Part shown: one piece after another, positions 10,895 to 23,555 of the stretch
Position numbering within the stretch: the stretch's first letter is position 1
Layout: each line of letters opens with the position of its first letter
From: Adiantum capillus-veneris
Taxonomy: Eukaryota > Streptophyta > Polypodiopsida > Polypodiales > Pteridaceae
Direction: 5' to 3'
Length of the DNA: 64,000 bases
Assembly: GCA_014529385.2 (NCBI GenBank)
Contig: CM043963.1
Location: 6,497,001-6,561,000, forward strand
The notes under the pieces: model-generated
The model's input: only the letters and a program-made list of their open reading frames with translations
Databases searched by the model: none
Told to the model about the DNA's origin: nothing
Made by a program: the position numbers and the translations under genes

Positions 10895-11287
10895 CTATAT
10901 TTTGAGTTTAGTGACTACCAAAGGATAGGTTAAAGGATCAAAATAATAAGTTTCCTTTGACCCTTGAAAGCTACGAGATACACATATGGATCGAATCCTA
11001 CCACCATAGATAACTTTTATAACTTGGTTATAGACCCATTGATTCTGAGATATCTTTTCTCTTCCCAAGGTAAAGGTAGCATCCGGATTCTTAGTACCAA
11101 TGAAAAGATAAACTTCGATGACTTTTAATTCCTCTGTCCATCGAAGTTTCTTAAGGTTGGTAGCCATGCACCATATCTTGTCAGCATCGATAGTATAGAT
11201 TCCTCTAGATGGACTCCAGTTGATGCCCCATCCTCTATGCACCCTCGGGATAGGTGGTGCAAACACCCTATCCAAAATCATCATCAT
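10895..11287 (-). CDS. Unassigned 130-aa ORF in E4 leader
   Basis: This uninterrupted ORF lies between the primer site (11511-11528) and the recognisable gag (10700 down), the only sizeable clean frame in E4. The protein is mixed alpha/beta in composition, without signal peptide, membrane segment or zinc motif (start M-M-M-I-L-D-R-V-F, end V-V-T-K-L-K-I). I do not recognise it. Its position would suit a gag amino-terminal extension or a leader protein. A chance ORF is possible, although 130 codons without a stop stand out among these broken frames. Confidence 0.4.
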   Translation of the reverse strand: MMMILDRVFAPPIPRVHRGWGINWSPSRGIYTIDADKIWCMATNLKKLRWTEELKVIEVYLFIGTKNPDATFTLGREKISQNQWVYNQVIKVIYGGRIRSICVSRSFQGSKETYYFDPLTYPLVVTKLKI

Positions 11288-11510
11288 CCTTTTTTGAAAC
11301 TAATAATTTGGTGATTGGCATGCATTTTTAAACATGATGGTGAACACCTCGAATTTCTGGTACGCTGAATGAACATTTTCCTATATCAGGAAAGTTCAAT
11401 CCTCAATACCATATAAACATTCAAAACAATTTTCCTAGGTTTTTCTATTATTCTAAACATTCGCATCCTTCATCCTCCAAACATCAATCTAAAAATCTCC
11501 CCAAGCTTTA

Positions 11511-11528
11511 ACCTAGGCTTTGATACCA
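11511..11528 (-). other. E4 primer-binding site (tRNA-Met type)
   Basis: On the minus strand TGGTATCAAAGCCTAGG directly follows an LTR end reading CCTCACA. This is close to the TGGTATCAGAGC site used by many plant retrotransposons that prime from initiator tRNA-Met. Confidence 0.85.
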
Positions 11529-11529
11529 G

Positions 11530-12300
11530 TGTGAGGTCCCTGCTCCTTGTCAAGAGGAGTGGAGCACCTTTGATAGGTCTCCAATCCTGAGAAAGAAAAA
11601 CCAACAGACATTGCCTTAGCTACTATGTAGCCACGGGCATGATTTATTAGTGAAGGATTGGTCCTATCTCGCTATGGCGGAGCGTTACCACCATAAACCT
11701 ATCTAAAAACTATCTATAATCAATTATACCTAAAGGTATAAATCTTAGAGTGAACAACCTGTGTGCTTTTTTCCCCATGTTTCAGAAGCACAACCACCAA
11801 GGTTTGTCTCTTTTAACATTTATGACTATAAAAAAACAGTTTCTAGCGTTGGAAAGTTACCCTAGTTGCCTGACTTCCTACTTGTCAAACATATGCGGAG
11901 TTTCTTGGGGTTAAGCCCCTTGGTTTCGGTCCATGTTTTCTTTTCATAAGGTAAAAAATATATGTCTATGGTCTCGCATATGCAATGATGCATAACTTGA
12001 AACTACAATACTAACCTATACCATAGCTCCGATTGACCCGATTGGTGGAGACATAGCAGGTTCCGCAGAAGTTCCCCCGTTACTTGTACCGACTTCATGA
12101 TCATTAGCGCCTTGGATTCGAGTACGCTTTGGAGACATTTTTTCTTGTACTACACTTAGAACTTTAAATTGATCAATTTCCCTAGTAATCTCCTTGAAAT
12201 CTAAGGTCATTTTTACATATAAGTAACCTTTTTATTTTTCTTGAATATTACTTTACTAAAATTTTCCAAAGAGAGTCTGTAATTTGAACCCTCGCCAACT
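11530..12300 (-). repeat. E4 5' LTR region (outer edge unresolved)
   Basis: The plus strand starts TGTGAGGTCCCTGC right beside the primer site, a good LTR end. The outer edge cannot be placed without a second copy. Within it, 12210-12016 on the minus strand is a 64-codon frame (M-S-P-K-R-T-R-I-Q in its middle) whose Ser/Gly/Pro-rich start resembles a gag amino-terminus. It could be part of another fragment. Beyond 12240 I see only AT-rich non-coding sequence. Confidence 0.5.
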
Positions 12301-12639
12301 CGGATTCACACTTAGTGTTGTTGTACTACATCTAATTTCTATATATTAAAATATTTACTAATCTTAATTAATCAAAAATTAAGTGTGTAAACTACAAGTG
12401 AAAGTTTAGTAATGCATTACTTTTATGCATGACATTTCTAATCCAATTCTAACTTCAATTTCTATACTTCAACTAAATCAATTTTAGTATTATTCAAAAT
12501 ACTAATTAAGCTCATTGACAATAAAATTGGTGAATGAGAATTTCATCATGCATAATAAGAGTGTAATGAATACTCTTATGTATTAACTTTCAATTAACTA
12601 TGCATAAGTTAATAGTGAAGAGGTACTAACTAGAGAGAT

Positions 12640-13320
12640 TAGGTATACTTAGAGAGATTAGAGTAAGAGAAAACATACACACGCATCTTTTCTAAAGCCA
12701 ATTGAATCTTACTAATCTAGTAGAAAGAGTAGAGCAAAAGAGAACACACACACACACATCCTTTCTAAAACTAATTGAATCTGACTAACACACTAGAGAA
12801 ATGAGGATAAAAGAGAACACACACACATCCTTTTCTAAAGCTAATTGAATCTTACTAATCTATTAGAGGGATTTGAGTGACAGATAACACACACACATCA
12901 TTCCTAAAGCTAATTGAATCTTACTAATCCATTAGAAAGATTAGAGTAAAAGAGAACACACACACACATCCTTTCTAAAACTAATTGAGTCTGACTAACG
13001 CACTATAGAAATGAGGATAAAAGAGAACACACACACATTCTTTTCTCAAGCTAATTGAATCTTTCTAATCTATTAAAGAGATTAGAACACACACACACAC
13101 ATCCTTTTCTCAAGCTAATTGAATCTTTCTAATCTATTAGAGAGATTAGAGCAAGAGATAACACACACACATCATTGGTTTAGAGTAAAAGATAGCACAC
13201 ACACACACATATCCTTCTTAAAGCTAATTGAATCTTACTAATCTATTAGAGAGATTATAGTACAAGAGAACATACACACATCATTTCTAAAGTTAATTGA
13301 ATGCTTAATTAATACCCATC
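12640..13320. repeat. Minisatellite, about 70-bp unit with CA runs
   Basis: A block containing ctaattgaatct recurs at about 12700, 12768, 12841, 12910, 12981, 13050, 13117 and 13224, so the unit is roughly 70 bp and there are eight or nine imperfect copies. Each unit also has a cactatc/attagagagatt segment and an acacacac run of variable length. One interval is longer (13117 to 13224), where a partial extra unit sits. No coding potential is seen. Confidence 0.85.
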
Positions 13321-14246
13321 TTACTAATCCACTAGAGTTTTTGCTCTCTTAGTGGTTTGTGGACGTCTTCTCTCTAAAAGAAGTGACAGCACTTCGTGAT
13401 CGCTATAGAGACAATCTCTATGTCTAAAGTGTGCGTATGGATGCTCTGTTATAGCAGAAAAGAAAACGTTGTCGGGGGATATGTGTTCGAAACGTGAGCC
13501 GGGCAGGCACCGGGCCTTTGGCTGTGGGAGGTGCGAGAGAGTAGGTCCAAGACACAAAGCAAAAGACCTGAAAGCACCTTAAATGCTTAAAAATTGACAA
13601 CCAGAATGTTCTAAGCTGCTAATGATTAGCCGAAGTGAAATTCGATTACAAATGTTTGTCGTTAATGGCACTGATGGTGTTAGGAGAGTTTAATGCTCTC
13701 AAATTAGATCACAACTGTAAATTTCTCACTCATGCCTACCATACGAGCCATTTGAAGGTGATCAGGACGTACATATCTAGTGAAATTTCCTCCTTGATGC
13801 CATTGCAATTCCCAACTATAGTAGAGAGAGGTTACCCTCTCTCCTTCTTGCCTTACTGCTCCCTTATCTTGCTACTTAACCCTGGACTCCCTGAATGCTT
13901 GCGGAGCTCCGACATATGCTCTTGCCAAACTTCTCTCGCCTTATCTTTCCCTTGCCGATATCTGCTTATCTGCTCTTGCCAAGCTTCTCTCGCCTTATCT
14001 TTCCCTTGTCGAGATCTTCTTATCTCCTCTTGCCAAGCACCCTTCTTGTTATTGAGCTAAGTCGAGGTCGAGGACGAGAGAGACTTCGTAATTGCTTCTT
14101 CTCCCACTTTGCCTTGCTTACCTTCTTTCACTTGATTACGGCTGAGAGAGCCTTGATTCTTTCACCTTCCAAGATTCCCGAACTTCCCTTCTCATAACCC
14201 TATTCTCTTTGCTTTGGTCGGTTTGCAAGCACTTGCTTGCTTATGG

Positions 14247-14354
<108 letters not shown>

Positions 14355-14595
14355 TCCTTGCTTTGATTAGAGATCGAGAGAGAGAGAGAGAGACCTCACC
14401 TTGCTTACCCTCACTTGCTCTGAACCTTGCTTCCCTTGCTTTGTTCAAGCTTGAGAGGGAGAGCTTTGCCTCCTCTTCTTCTCCACTTCGTGACGCTCCT
14501 TTTCTTGCCTCTTTCAACCCTTCTTGCCCTCGTTTATATTCTTCTTCGAACAACTACCTTTCTTTGCTCCGAAAAAATTACCTAAAAAATATGTC

Positions 14596-14618
14596 CCCCC
14601 CCCCCCCCCCCCCCCCCC
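14596..14618. repeat. Poly-C run in E5 left LTR
   Basis: More than 20 C residues in a row; the right LTR has a shorter run at 19731-19743. Runs this long are prone to assembly length error. Confidence 0.9.
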
Positions 14619-14989
14619 GTAGTCACGGAGCCGTGATTGACTTGGCGTGAAAAGCTGAACTTAATGACGTGGCAGGTGACTGGATGGAGCAGCGCGAAAA
14701 CCACTCGGGTTGGGCCCGAAAGGCTACGCTATGGCGTGCAGATCCAAGTTCGCTTCTTTCACGTGCTCAAAAGTGCTTTCCCCTGGCCTCCATGAGCGCT
14801 TCTTCTCCTCCTTTGTCTTCTGCTCGCTGCCGGCCCTTACTCGCCATGCGTTTTCTTCTTATTTCTCCCCTTCTTTAAGTGGTTACCACTTTAAAAAAAC
14901 CTTTTTGGGCCCTTATTGGACGGCCTTCTTAAGCCTCATAGTGGGCGGCTTCCATTGCTCCCGGGCGGCCATTGAGCCTCATAGTGGGC

Positions 14990-15440
14990 GGCCGATTGCT
15001 TGCATTTTGGGGATATTGTCCTCCATGGCACTACATTGAACATATATGTCCACCAAGGCCTTGCGTCGCACATGTGACATTCATATCAAGCAAGGAACCG
15101 GCAAGGTTGGCATTTCCTGCACTCAATGCACTCCACAAGACATCATTTCGGACGATGAGCTCATCAAGAGCTTTTTGTTCTTTCTTAACGGTACCACATT
15201 AGGCATGCATATCTACCAAAGCATTGTCTCGTACAGCTTTCAACTTCAGCAGTCCTTGACTAATATTATCATCGTGAATTTTGCTGCCATTTTCCACGAC
15301 ACAGTATAGATGATTACACTTAAGCCATAGCCGTGTTGGGAATTTCTTGTTATCAACAATCTCCAATAGACACAACATACCAGCCAAAGCATTGATGCAT
15401 GACGTTTCGAAACTTGGTCGGAGTCAAAAATTCTTAGATG
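14990..15440 (-). pseudogene. PPR (PLS-type) gene fragment inside E5 LTR
   Basis: On the minus strand the frame from 15387 reads G-S-K-I-H-D-D, Q-G-L-L, then N-A-L-V-D-M-H-A, a stop, C-G-T-V, A-L-D-E-L-I-V-R-N-D, W-S-A-L. This is the order of plant PLS-class PPR proteins (G-x-x-I-H, A-L-V-D-M-Y-A-K-C-G, D-E-L-P-V-R-D, W-x-A-L). After a frameshift and an apparent deletion a second motif start appears near 15055: A-L-V-D-I-Y-V-Q-C-S-A-M-E-D. PPR proteins bind organelle RNA. This piece is broken, without start, targeting peptide or terminal domain. The second motif is also in the right LTR (about 20128-20185), so the capture predates that LTR pair. Confidence 0.6.
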
Positions 15441-15957
15441 GCGCTCCAACCGAGCAGACGGGACTAGTACGGAGCCGGCCCCCGGTGAATCTTTAGCGAC
15501 TAATATCTTGGCGACTGGGACTCCGATCACTAATCTAAAAAGACCGACATGCTCCACAAAGTGAACACTTCAAGCCCATGCATTCATTTCATCTTTGTCC
15601 CCTCAGCTGCAGTTGCCCAATCCGGTACGGATATGCAATCGACTCAAACTTCGAACTGCCATAACTTCTTCACCGTAGCTCCAATCGATGAGCCGTAAAG
15701 ACAGGCTGGTAGAGCACTTCAAGCAGTGCAATTCTAGATCATAATCTTCCATCTTTGCTCACTTCAATCATACTCATTTTTGGCATCATTAAGGCATCTG
15801 CTATTGGCCCTTTTAAGCCTCATCTGGCATACATTAATCATTAAGCTTGGCCTGTTACCAAGCCTTGATCACTAGTCACTAAAGGTGTAGGATTTGAAGA
15901 AGCTTATCTTGCATTTCTCTGCTCTTTTTCTCTTCATGGCAGCGGAGCTGCACGACA

Positions 15958-15976
15958 TCCACCCCCTCTGAACTTA
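15958..15976 (-). other. E5 polypurine tract
   Basis: On the minus strand TCAGAGGGGGTGGA ends next to the LTR start TGTCGTGC. E10 has nearly the same sequence at 43500-43517, and the bases just inward (cctccgg.atgtgcc) are also shared. Confidence 0.75.
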
Positions 15977-16532
15977 CACAGCCTCCGGTATGTGCCAACT
16001 ACACTTTAATCTACATCTGCTTTAGGTACCTTGAGCTCTTTGCATCATCAGACTCACATTATGAAAAACAAAATAAGGCTTATACCCTATCATCAATTTT
16101 CTAGCTTAATCATTAGGTAGCTGTCCCATCAAAAATCTCTGAACCGTATCCGCCGTATCTTCAAAGCATTCAATTATGGAATTTCTGTTTAGTGAACCCC
16201 GCCAGACTCAAGTGCTCCAGTTCATGATGCACACGTATTGACCATTAAGATCTCTTTAAGGAAACCTGTCAAGCTCAAGTATGCCTTACTCTGTCTGCAC
16301 ACGGAATGGCCGTCAAGTCCTTTACTTCAAGTTCTGGTAGCAGAACCAACTCAAAAGATGTGAAGATACTTCATCAATTGTCCAAAGAAGTCAGTTGGAA
16401 TCCAACCATATAATCTTATTGAACGCATAAGCAAACACTCTTCTGACTTAGCATAATCTAGAAAACAAAACCTTACATCATGCAGCCTCCTACATCAGGC
16501 ATTCGGCATCCTCTGCATCTGCAACTTGCACT

Positions 16533-18464
16533 TTAGTAACCCCCAGGATCAAATGGGGTAATAAGGGATTTTCCACACACTAGAGAAACATAATATCCAC
16601 ATGAGCATACATTTCTTGTATCAATCAACATCAAGCATTTTTGGTGCATATATGCTACCCCTGGCTCAAATAGCATGCGATTACTATGCATACTGATCAG
16701 TATCCATCCATATTGGATCTGCTTATGAATATCCTTAAAATCTCCTGGATCAAACACCATCGAGGTCACATAGCATTGATGGGCTCCGCAATATACTAGA
16801 GCTTCACCTGAAGCATAGTGCAGCACCCACATCCCGTAAACTGTTGGCAACTTAAGCTCGTTACCAGAAAGCATTAAAGAAATCTGACGCCCTGTTACTG
16901 GCAGCCAAGACATCACTGAGATAAGAATCATTAGGAATAGCATCCAAATCCAGCCACATCTGGCACATTGTCCAAGCAAATGAAAAACCTTGTGCACCTT
17001 TTGCAGTATCAAGGATGATTTAGCATCATCACCCCCTCTAGCTTCATAGCCATCACAAAAAAACTTGGGAGTCTCTCAACCTGTATCATCAAACAAATTT
17101 TCACCTGTTGGGATTTCAGCTTGATCATGAAAAACAACTTTATCTTGTAGATCTTCACCTATAGCATCCTCGGGAAAATCACCCTTGGAAGTCTCAACAT
17201 TAATCAAAACTGTAGGAGTTATCTCCTCATGGAGCCCATGTACAAGCATAGATGCAAAATCCCAGTCTATAATCTGTTCACAATCAGCATGTCCTGAGCA
17301 ATCTTCATACTCATCCATATCATCCTCTGCTTCCTCATCTGCACTTAGCAATACATTATAGAACTGTAAAGGCTCATCTAGCACCCCCTCTGAAGAGGTA
17401 TACGCATCAGAAAGCTCTTCTATACTGCCATAAAGATCTCCTTCAAATCTAGACAAAAATTCACCGATTATAGCATCCTCTTCTGTGACAGCAACATCTG
17501 CAAGCATATTGTTAGTAGCAATCATAGGTTCATTGACATCCTCAGGATCATCTTGTGTTGGGTCCACAATCTTGGTCACTTCATCAGCTACTGTGTATAT
17601 AATAGCTTTATTTATGCAATCATCAATACCAAACATGTTGTCCTACTCGGCTATAATGCTGATAGTTTTAGTAATGTCCTGTAGAGTCTCATCTGCTTGA
17701 TGAACTCCTGCAGAGTAACCCATGTCAAGGTCAACAACTTGCGAACCACTTGCTGTACAGTCTATGTCTTCACTGAAACCATTATTAGAGGTAGCGTCCA
17801 TGCAAGCAATCTTTGAAAAAAATTCATATAAATCTGTTCCAGCATTAAATTCATTGTTTACCTTTTCTTCATTGTTCAAATTAAACTCCTCTGAAACTAA
17901 ATCTGCTACTTCCAGCTTAGCATTCTCTTTGGCTTTACTTCTTGCAGAAATATGCTCCCAGAATTCATCATAATTAAGGATTTGCATATGATCCCCTTCA
18001 CCTTTACTGAAGACAACTTTACTTTGTTCAATAATCTCATTTATTTCTCGATCTAGAATCCTTGGGCTTTCGTAAATAAAATCCTCTGCAAAATACTCCC
18101 ACCGTGTGGGATATGCTTCTGCTAGTTCTTGAACCTACTTTTCAAAATCCGAGTTTACAACCTCCTCAAAATCTACAATCATCCGATCTTCTGGAACATT
18201 TCGGCTCTTCATCTCAGCTTCGTAACATGCAATAAAACCTTCTGGATCATATCCTTGAAAAATATAATACTTCTCTCAAACAGCATCAAGTGTTAGCTCT
18301 ACAGCATCATCAGTCTGCTTTTTTATCTGCATGGATTTTGCTTCCTGTAGATACCCCTGAACCAATTCCATCATTTTTGGCAAATCTGTAACTGCCAAAT
18401 TTTTATCAAATCCATTGGCACTGAAATCTTCAATAAACTGCTTTAACTGTTCTGGCATCTCCAT
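16533..18464 (-). pseudogene. E5 gag-like / acidic / FDPG polyprotein
   Basis: One reading frame runs from the ATG at 18464 to the stop at 16533, about 644 codons, with no frameshift and four internal stops (near 18276 TGA, 18136 TAG, 17643 TAG, 17076 TGA). All four fit C-to-T changes in CGA or CAG. The amino part has a gag-capsid-like stretch, F-Q-G-Y-D-P-E-G-F-I-A-C-Y-E. The middle (about 17990-17080) is strongly acidic. The tail (17012-16533) is hydrophobic, with three related motifs (V-F-D-P-G-D, L-F-E-P-G-V, P-F-D-P-G-G-Y), the last at the carboxy end. The ATG is 24 bases from the primer site, which supports the start. I know no function for the tail. E8 has the same plan. Confidence 0.68.
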
Positions 18465-18487
18465 CTTTACCTCCCACCCCAGCTCGT

Positions 18488-18505
18488 TTCACGTCGGGTT
18501 CACCA
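18488..18505 (-). other. E5 primer-binding site
   Basis: On the minus strand TGGTGAACCCGACGTGAA follows the LTR end CCCCGACA by four bases. The identical 18 bases serve E10 at 49676-49693. I cannot name the tRNA with certainty. Confidence 0.8.
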
Positions 18506-18509
18506 AAGA

Positions 18510-20224
<1,715 letters not shown>

Positions 20225-20916
20225 TGTCATAATAATCAATATCTAATTCTCCTAAATGATTTTCTCGTATTAAACTGATCATTTAATGTGGGGAAGTGCC
20301 AAGGGAGAAAAAGCTAGAATATTGGTTAAGCAAGCAGACCGGCCGCAGTAGGGATCCAAAGGAGGGAAAATAGGGATCCAAAGGGGGGGCCATTTGCAAA
20401 AGAGCAAACAAGATCAAATGATAGAAAATTAGAATACACAAGTCACCTTGAATTCACCAAACCATATTGCACAATGGAAGGACAAATATTTGAACATCCA
20501 ATCATGCCTTTGATTCACCAAACCTCAATTATTGATGATGTAGGAACATATACAATAATGGTTTTGAGATCTTGAACTCACGCTCTCTCACTTGCAATGT
20601 GTAGCTTGAAAGCTTCTCTCACACCAAAGGTGAAGCTCACAAAGTGGTTGCTACACCTAAGTCTCTCCTCACGCATAGAGTGTTGGGGTGCTATGTGAGA
20701 TATTGGGGATGATTTACAAGAAGGAGAGAGGCCTATTTATATGTTGGAGACCTCTCATTAAGATTATTGGAAATCCTAATTTACAAGCTAACAAACCAAT
20801 ATTAGCATTTTTTTTAATATCAAAACATTGTGGGCCTTCTTTGTCTGCTTGAGTCATGGATATGGACTTAAAAGAGAGCATTATTGATGGTAGATAAGGT
20901 GAAAGTAGTGTTTTAA

Positions 20917-20919
<3 letters not shown>

Positions 20920-20985
<66 letters not shown>

Positions 20986-20996
20986 AAGAGAGAGAG
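20920..20996. repeat. (GA)n microsatellite
   Basis: About 37 GA repeats, slightly interrupted near the right end by aaagaaag. Confidence 0.95.
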
Positions 20997-21520
20997 TATG
21001 CACATGTATGCTTGAGGTGAGGTGTCTTTTATGGCTAGATCAATGGCTATTTTGTGTTAGTATGTTAGTGGTTAATGTTAGTAATCACTTAAAAAGTTAA
21101 TGATATATTTACAATGGGTAGAATGAGGTGGATGGTTGAATGAAGTGAGGAAATCCTTGTGATGGTGAAGATTGAAGAAGTATTGAACTTACTTGTGTAG
21201 GTTCTCAAAATGACCGCCGTCAATCCTCTTCTTCTTCTTCTCTTCTTGCATTGTCGTCGCCAAGGTTGAATAACCATGATGAAATGGTTGATGAGAATTT
21301 CCATTTAGCAAAGATTAAGCATGGTTTCACATGCTAAATTTTATGTATATAGAGAAGAGGTAAAAGGATTTGTGATTAAAGGTAATAGAGAGAGTCATAG
21401 AGATGGCGTAAGTACATGTAGAGCTCATGTGAGAGCTATGGAAGTAAGAGATGAGGTTAATGGTGAAGAGGATGAGAGAAACCATGGAAGGTGAAGGTTT
21501 GAGTGAGGGATGGAGAGGAA

Positions 21521-21547
21521 TGTGTGTGTGTGTGTGTGTGTGTGTGT
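21521..21547. repeat. (GT)n microsatellite
   Basis: About 13 TG repeats in otherwise non-coding sequence. Confidence 0.9.
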
Positions 21548-21660
21548 ATGGAAGTAGGAAAGGAGGTGAGACAAGACTATGGGTTACTTTGTGAGAAAAA
21601 AGAGAAGACTGGGGTTCACACAATAAATCCTATCTCACCGGTGGTGGCTCCAAAAATTAT

Positions 21661-22448
21661 CAAAATGTTTGGGTGATTATTCAGCTCTTGGTCCACATTT
21701 TGTCTTCTAACCACCGCTTCAAATTCGGAGTGGAGCTGGATAAAAAACTCCCACCAAAATATCTAGTTTTCCTCACAAAAAAGTCTTTCATTAGGAAGAG
21801 AATGGAGTCTAGGAGGGACTCTGATATTTGGCAGTTTAAGGGAGTCAAACCTTTAGTATTAAGAAAGCAATCAAAGGACAAGTTTTGAATTCAATTAGGT
21901 AAAACGGCTAGTTTATTTGAATTCAAAATTTTTCCCCAAAATGAAATTTAAAATCTAGCAGGCAAAAGTATATCAAATTAGCATATCTATGGAAAGACCT
22001 CGACATGTAGATTCTAGATTTATAATCTCCGCTCAAATCGGAGATCATATGTAGGAGTTATGGAAGGCCGGAAATCATAAATTTTTCCTCCCCCATTTTG
22101 GGGGGAAAAGTGCATCCTTTGACCACTTTTACACATCTCTTACACACCCACCATTCTTGCACACATGGCATGTATCTATTCGTCCAAATGTTAATCACCT
22201 CCATAATATCATGGAGATAAAGAGGCCCTCCTATACCCCATCCTCTTCCTAATGTAGTGGTCCCCCTTTTGTTGAATTTTCATAAGGATCCAAAGGTAAG
22301 CCCCTCCTTACATGACAACATGACCTAATAGATTCTTATGGGTTTAAAAATATACATGGTTGTGGATTATGCATAAATATAATATATGGATATGATGAAA
22401 AAAAGACTAGTGTATATAAACAATTCATGGAATCTAGAATAGTATGAG
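21661..22448. other. Non-coding AT-rich region
   Basis: Nothing coding is supported. The words caaaatgtttgggtgatt near 21661 echo the R2 repeats (about 578 and 23032), so this may be a far-diverged part of the same family. Confidence 0.35.

Positions 22449-22495
<47 letters not shown>
22449..22495. repeat. (AT)n microsatellite
   Basis: An uninterrupted AT run of about 23 units. Confidence 0.95.
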
Positions 22496-22498
<3 letters not shown>

Positions 22499-22559
22499 AA
22501 TACATGAAAATATAGAGAATCAAATGAGGAGGGTCCTCATTTGTTTTTATTGATGCATA

Positions 22560-23103
22560 TTTATTTACAAGAGGTAAGAAATAATATCTGTAGGAAATAA
22601 AAATCTAGTGAAAGGCAATGAATGATGGTGAAAGGTATTTTTGAGGTTTTTCCTTGGAGTGGATTCACATCAAAAATAAGAGAAGCTTGCATGAGAATAT
22701 TTCTATATGGAATAAAGAGTATGCAAAATGGTAAGAAAAATTGTGGTAATGGTGAGTCGATGTACATAGCATACATAGGCAAATAACGCACACCTAGGTA
22801 GAATATTTAAATAAATACCAAAATAATTATAATTATAAATCCCTATATTTAGGCCCTATATACAATGAAATGCTTATACACAAAAGGGACATAATATATT
22901 TTGTCTTTTATGTTTATTTCTTTTTCTGGTTTAACTAGCCCAATTACTAGCTAGATGAGGGTTTTAAAAAGATATGGGGAAAGCCCCCTAGCTCACATAT
23001 TTCTATGTACAATGAAAAGGTAGGGATAGCCATAGTGTTTGGGTGATTTTGGTAGGGTGAGATAGCTCAGTATGGAAATTTAGATAGCCAAAAAACGGCT
23101 ATC
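22560..23103 (-). repeat. R2 repeat copy 2, LTR-like fragment
   Basis: It is homologous to 1-652 in the same orientation (clearest from 22660 on) and stops at the same ctatca. At its right edge it abuts the E6 protease. No coding content is supported. Confidence 0.6.
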
Positions 23104-23310
23104 AGTAGGCATTGTGAATTCAGGTGAAGGCATTCAATACGGAAGTGGAGGTAGACATTTTTGTCACGCCACACAAAGGGGAGAGCTACTCCATTGTTCT
23201 CGAAATACCATGGCTCATGGCTATGCACGCTAAGCAGGACTAGAGTACCGGAATGATCCAGATGAAGGATGCTAAAGGGAAGTCCATATTCTACGACATG
23301 AAGACTTGAA
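23104..23310 (+). pseudogene. E6 protease carboxy-terminus
   Basis: Plus-strand reading from about 23115 gives V-D-I-F-V-T-P-H-K-G-E-S-Y-S-I-V-L-E-I-P-W-L-M-A-M-H, then D-A-K-G-K. The I-P-W-L block corresponds to L-G-R-P-W-L at the end of a gypsy protease. The catalytic Asp would lie upstream and is lost at the R2 junction. One stop interrupts the reading at about 23236. Confidence 0.65.
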
Positions 23311-23555
23311 AGCAACACAACATGATATTGGAAGCATCAGAAGATGAATTCACCAGTGACTCTTCTTGGGAGAAGGGACGACAACAACTGAGGAGAGTGC
23401 CAGTAGCATTGAAGTGATGGGAGTCATCCAAAGAGATTGATAGAATCTGAAGCACCACAAGAGAACCAAGCAGGTATGCAACCCTTGGTGAATACAAGTA
23501 AGTTACATCGGATGCTCTCCAGTGAGTTACCTAATGAAGGAGAGAAGAATACATC

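Larger units (their letters stand above)
9117..11980 (-). mobile_element. E4: tRNA-Met-primed Ty3/gypsy, 3' truncated
   Basis: On the minus strand: LTR start (11530 upward), primer-binding site (11528-11511), leader with an unassigned ORF, gag (10700-9900), protease (9800-9420) and the first residues of RT (to 9123). Everything after the RT start is missing where E3 LTR begins. The upper boundary is uncertain because no second LTR is present. Gene order and primer site suggest a chromovirus-like Ty3/gypsy. Confidence 0.82.
20225..21660 (-). other. Non-coding region with minus-strand promoter-like box
   Basis: I see no supported gene. Minus-strand bases near 20745-20728 read CATATAAATAGGCCTCTC, a TATA-type box with the context common in plant LTR promoters, so this may be the edge of an unidentified LTR. 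A (GA)n tract lies at 20920-20996 and a (GT)n tract at 21521-21547. ORFs in this stretch come from these simple repeats or are short. Confidence 0.4.

Noticed and set aside
12016-12210. Stand-alone small gene of 64 codons
   Set aside because: It resembles a gag amino-terminus in a probable LTR or fragment; there is no evidence that it is an independent gene.
12640-13320. Regularly spaced repeat that might suggest a CRISPR array
   Set aside because: Units are about 70 bp, imperfect, with no unique spacers, and the context is a plant genome; it is a minisatellite.
14990-15440. A functional PPR gene
   Set aside because: Stops, a frameshift, an internal deletion and lack of start and terminal domains show a fragment.
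16533-17012. E5 tail as an envelope-like gene
   Set aside because: It is hydrophobic at the start, but I see no signal peptide, cleavage site or clear fusion/transmembrane arrangement, and it is in frame with gag.
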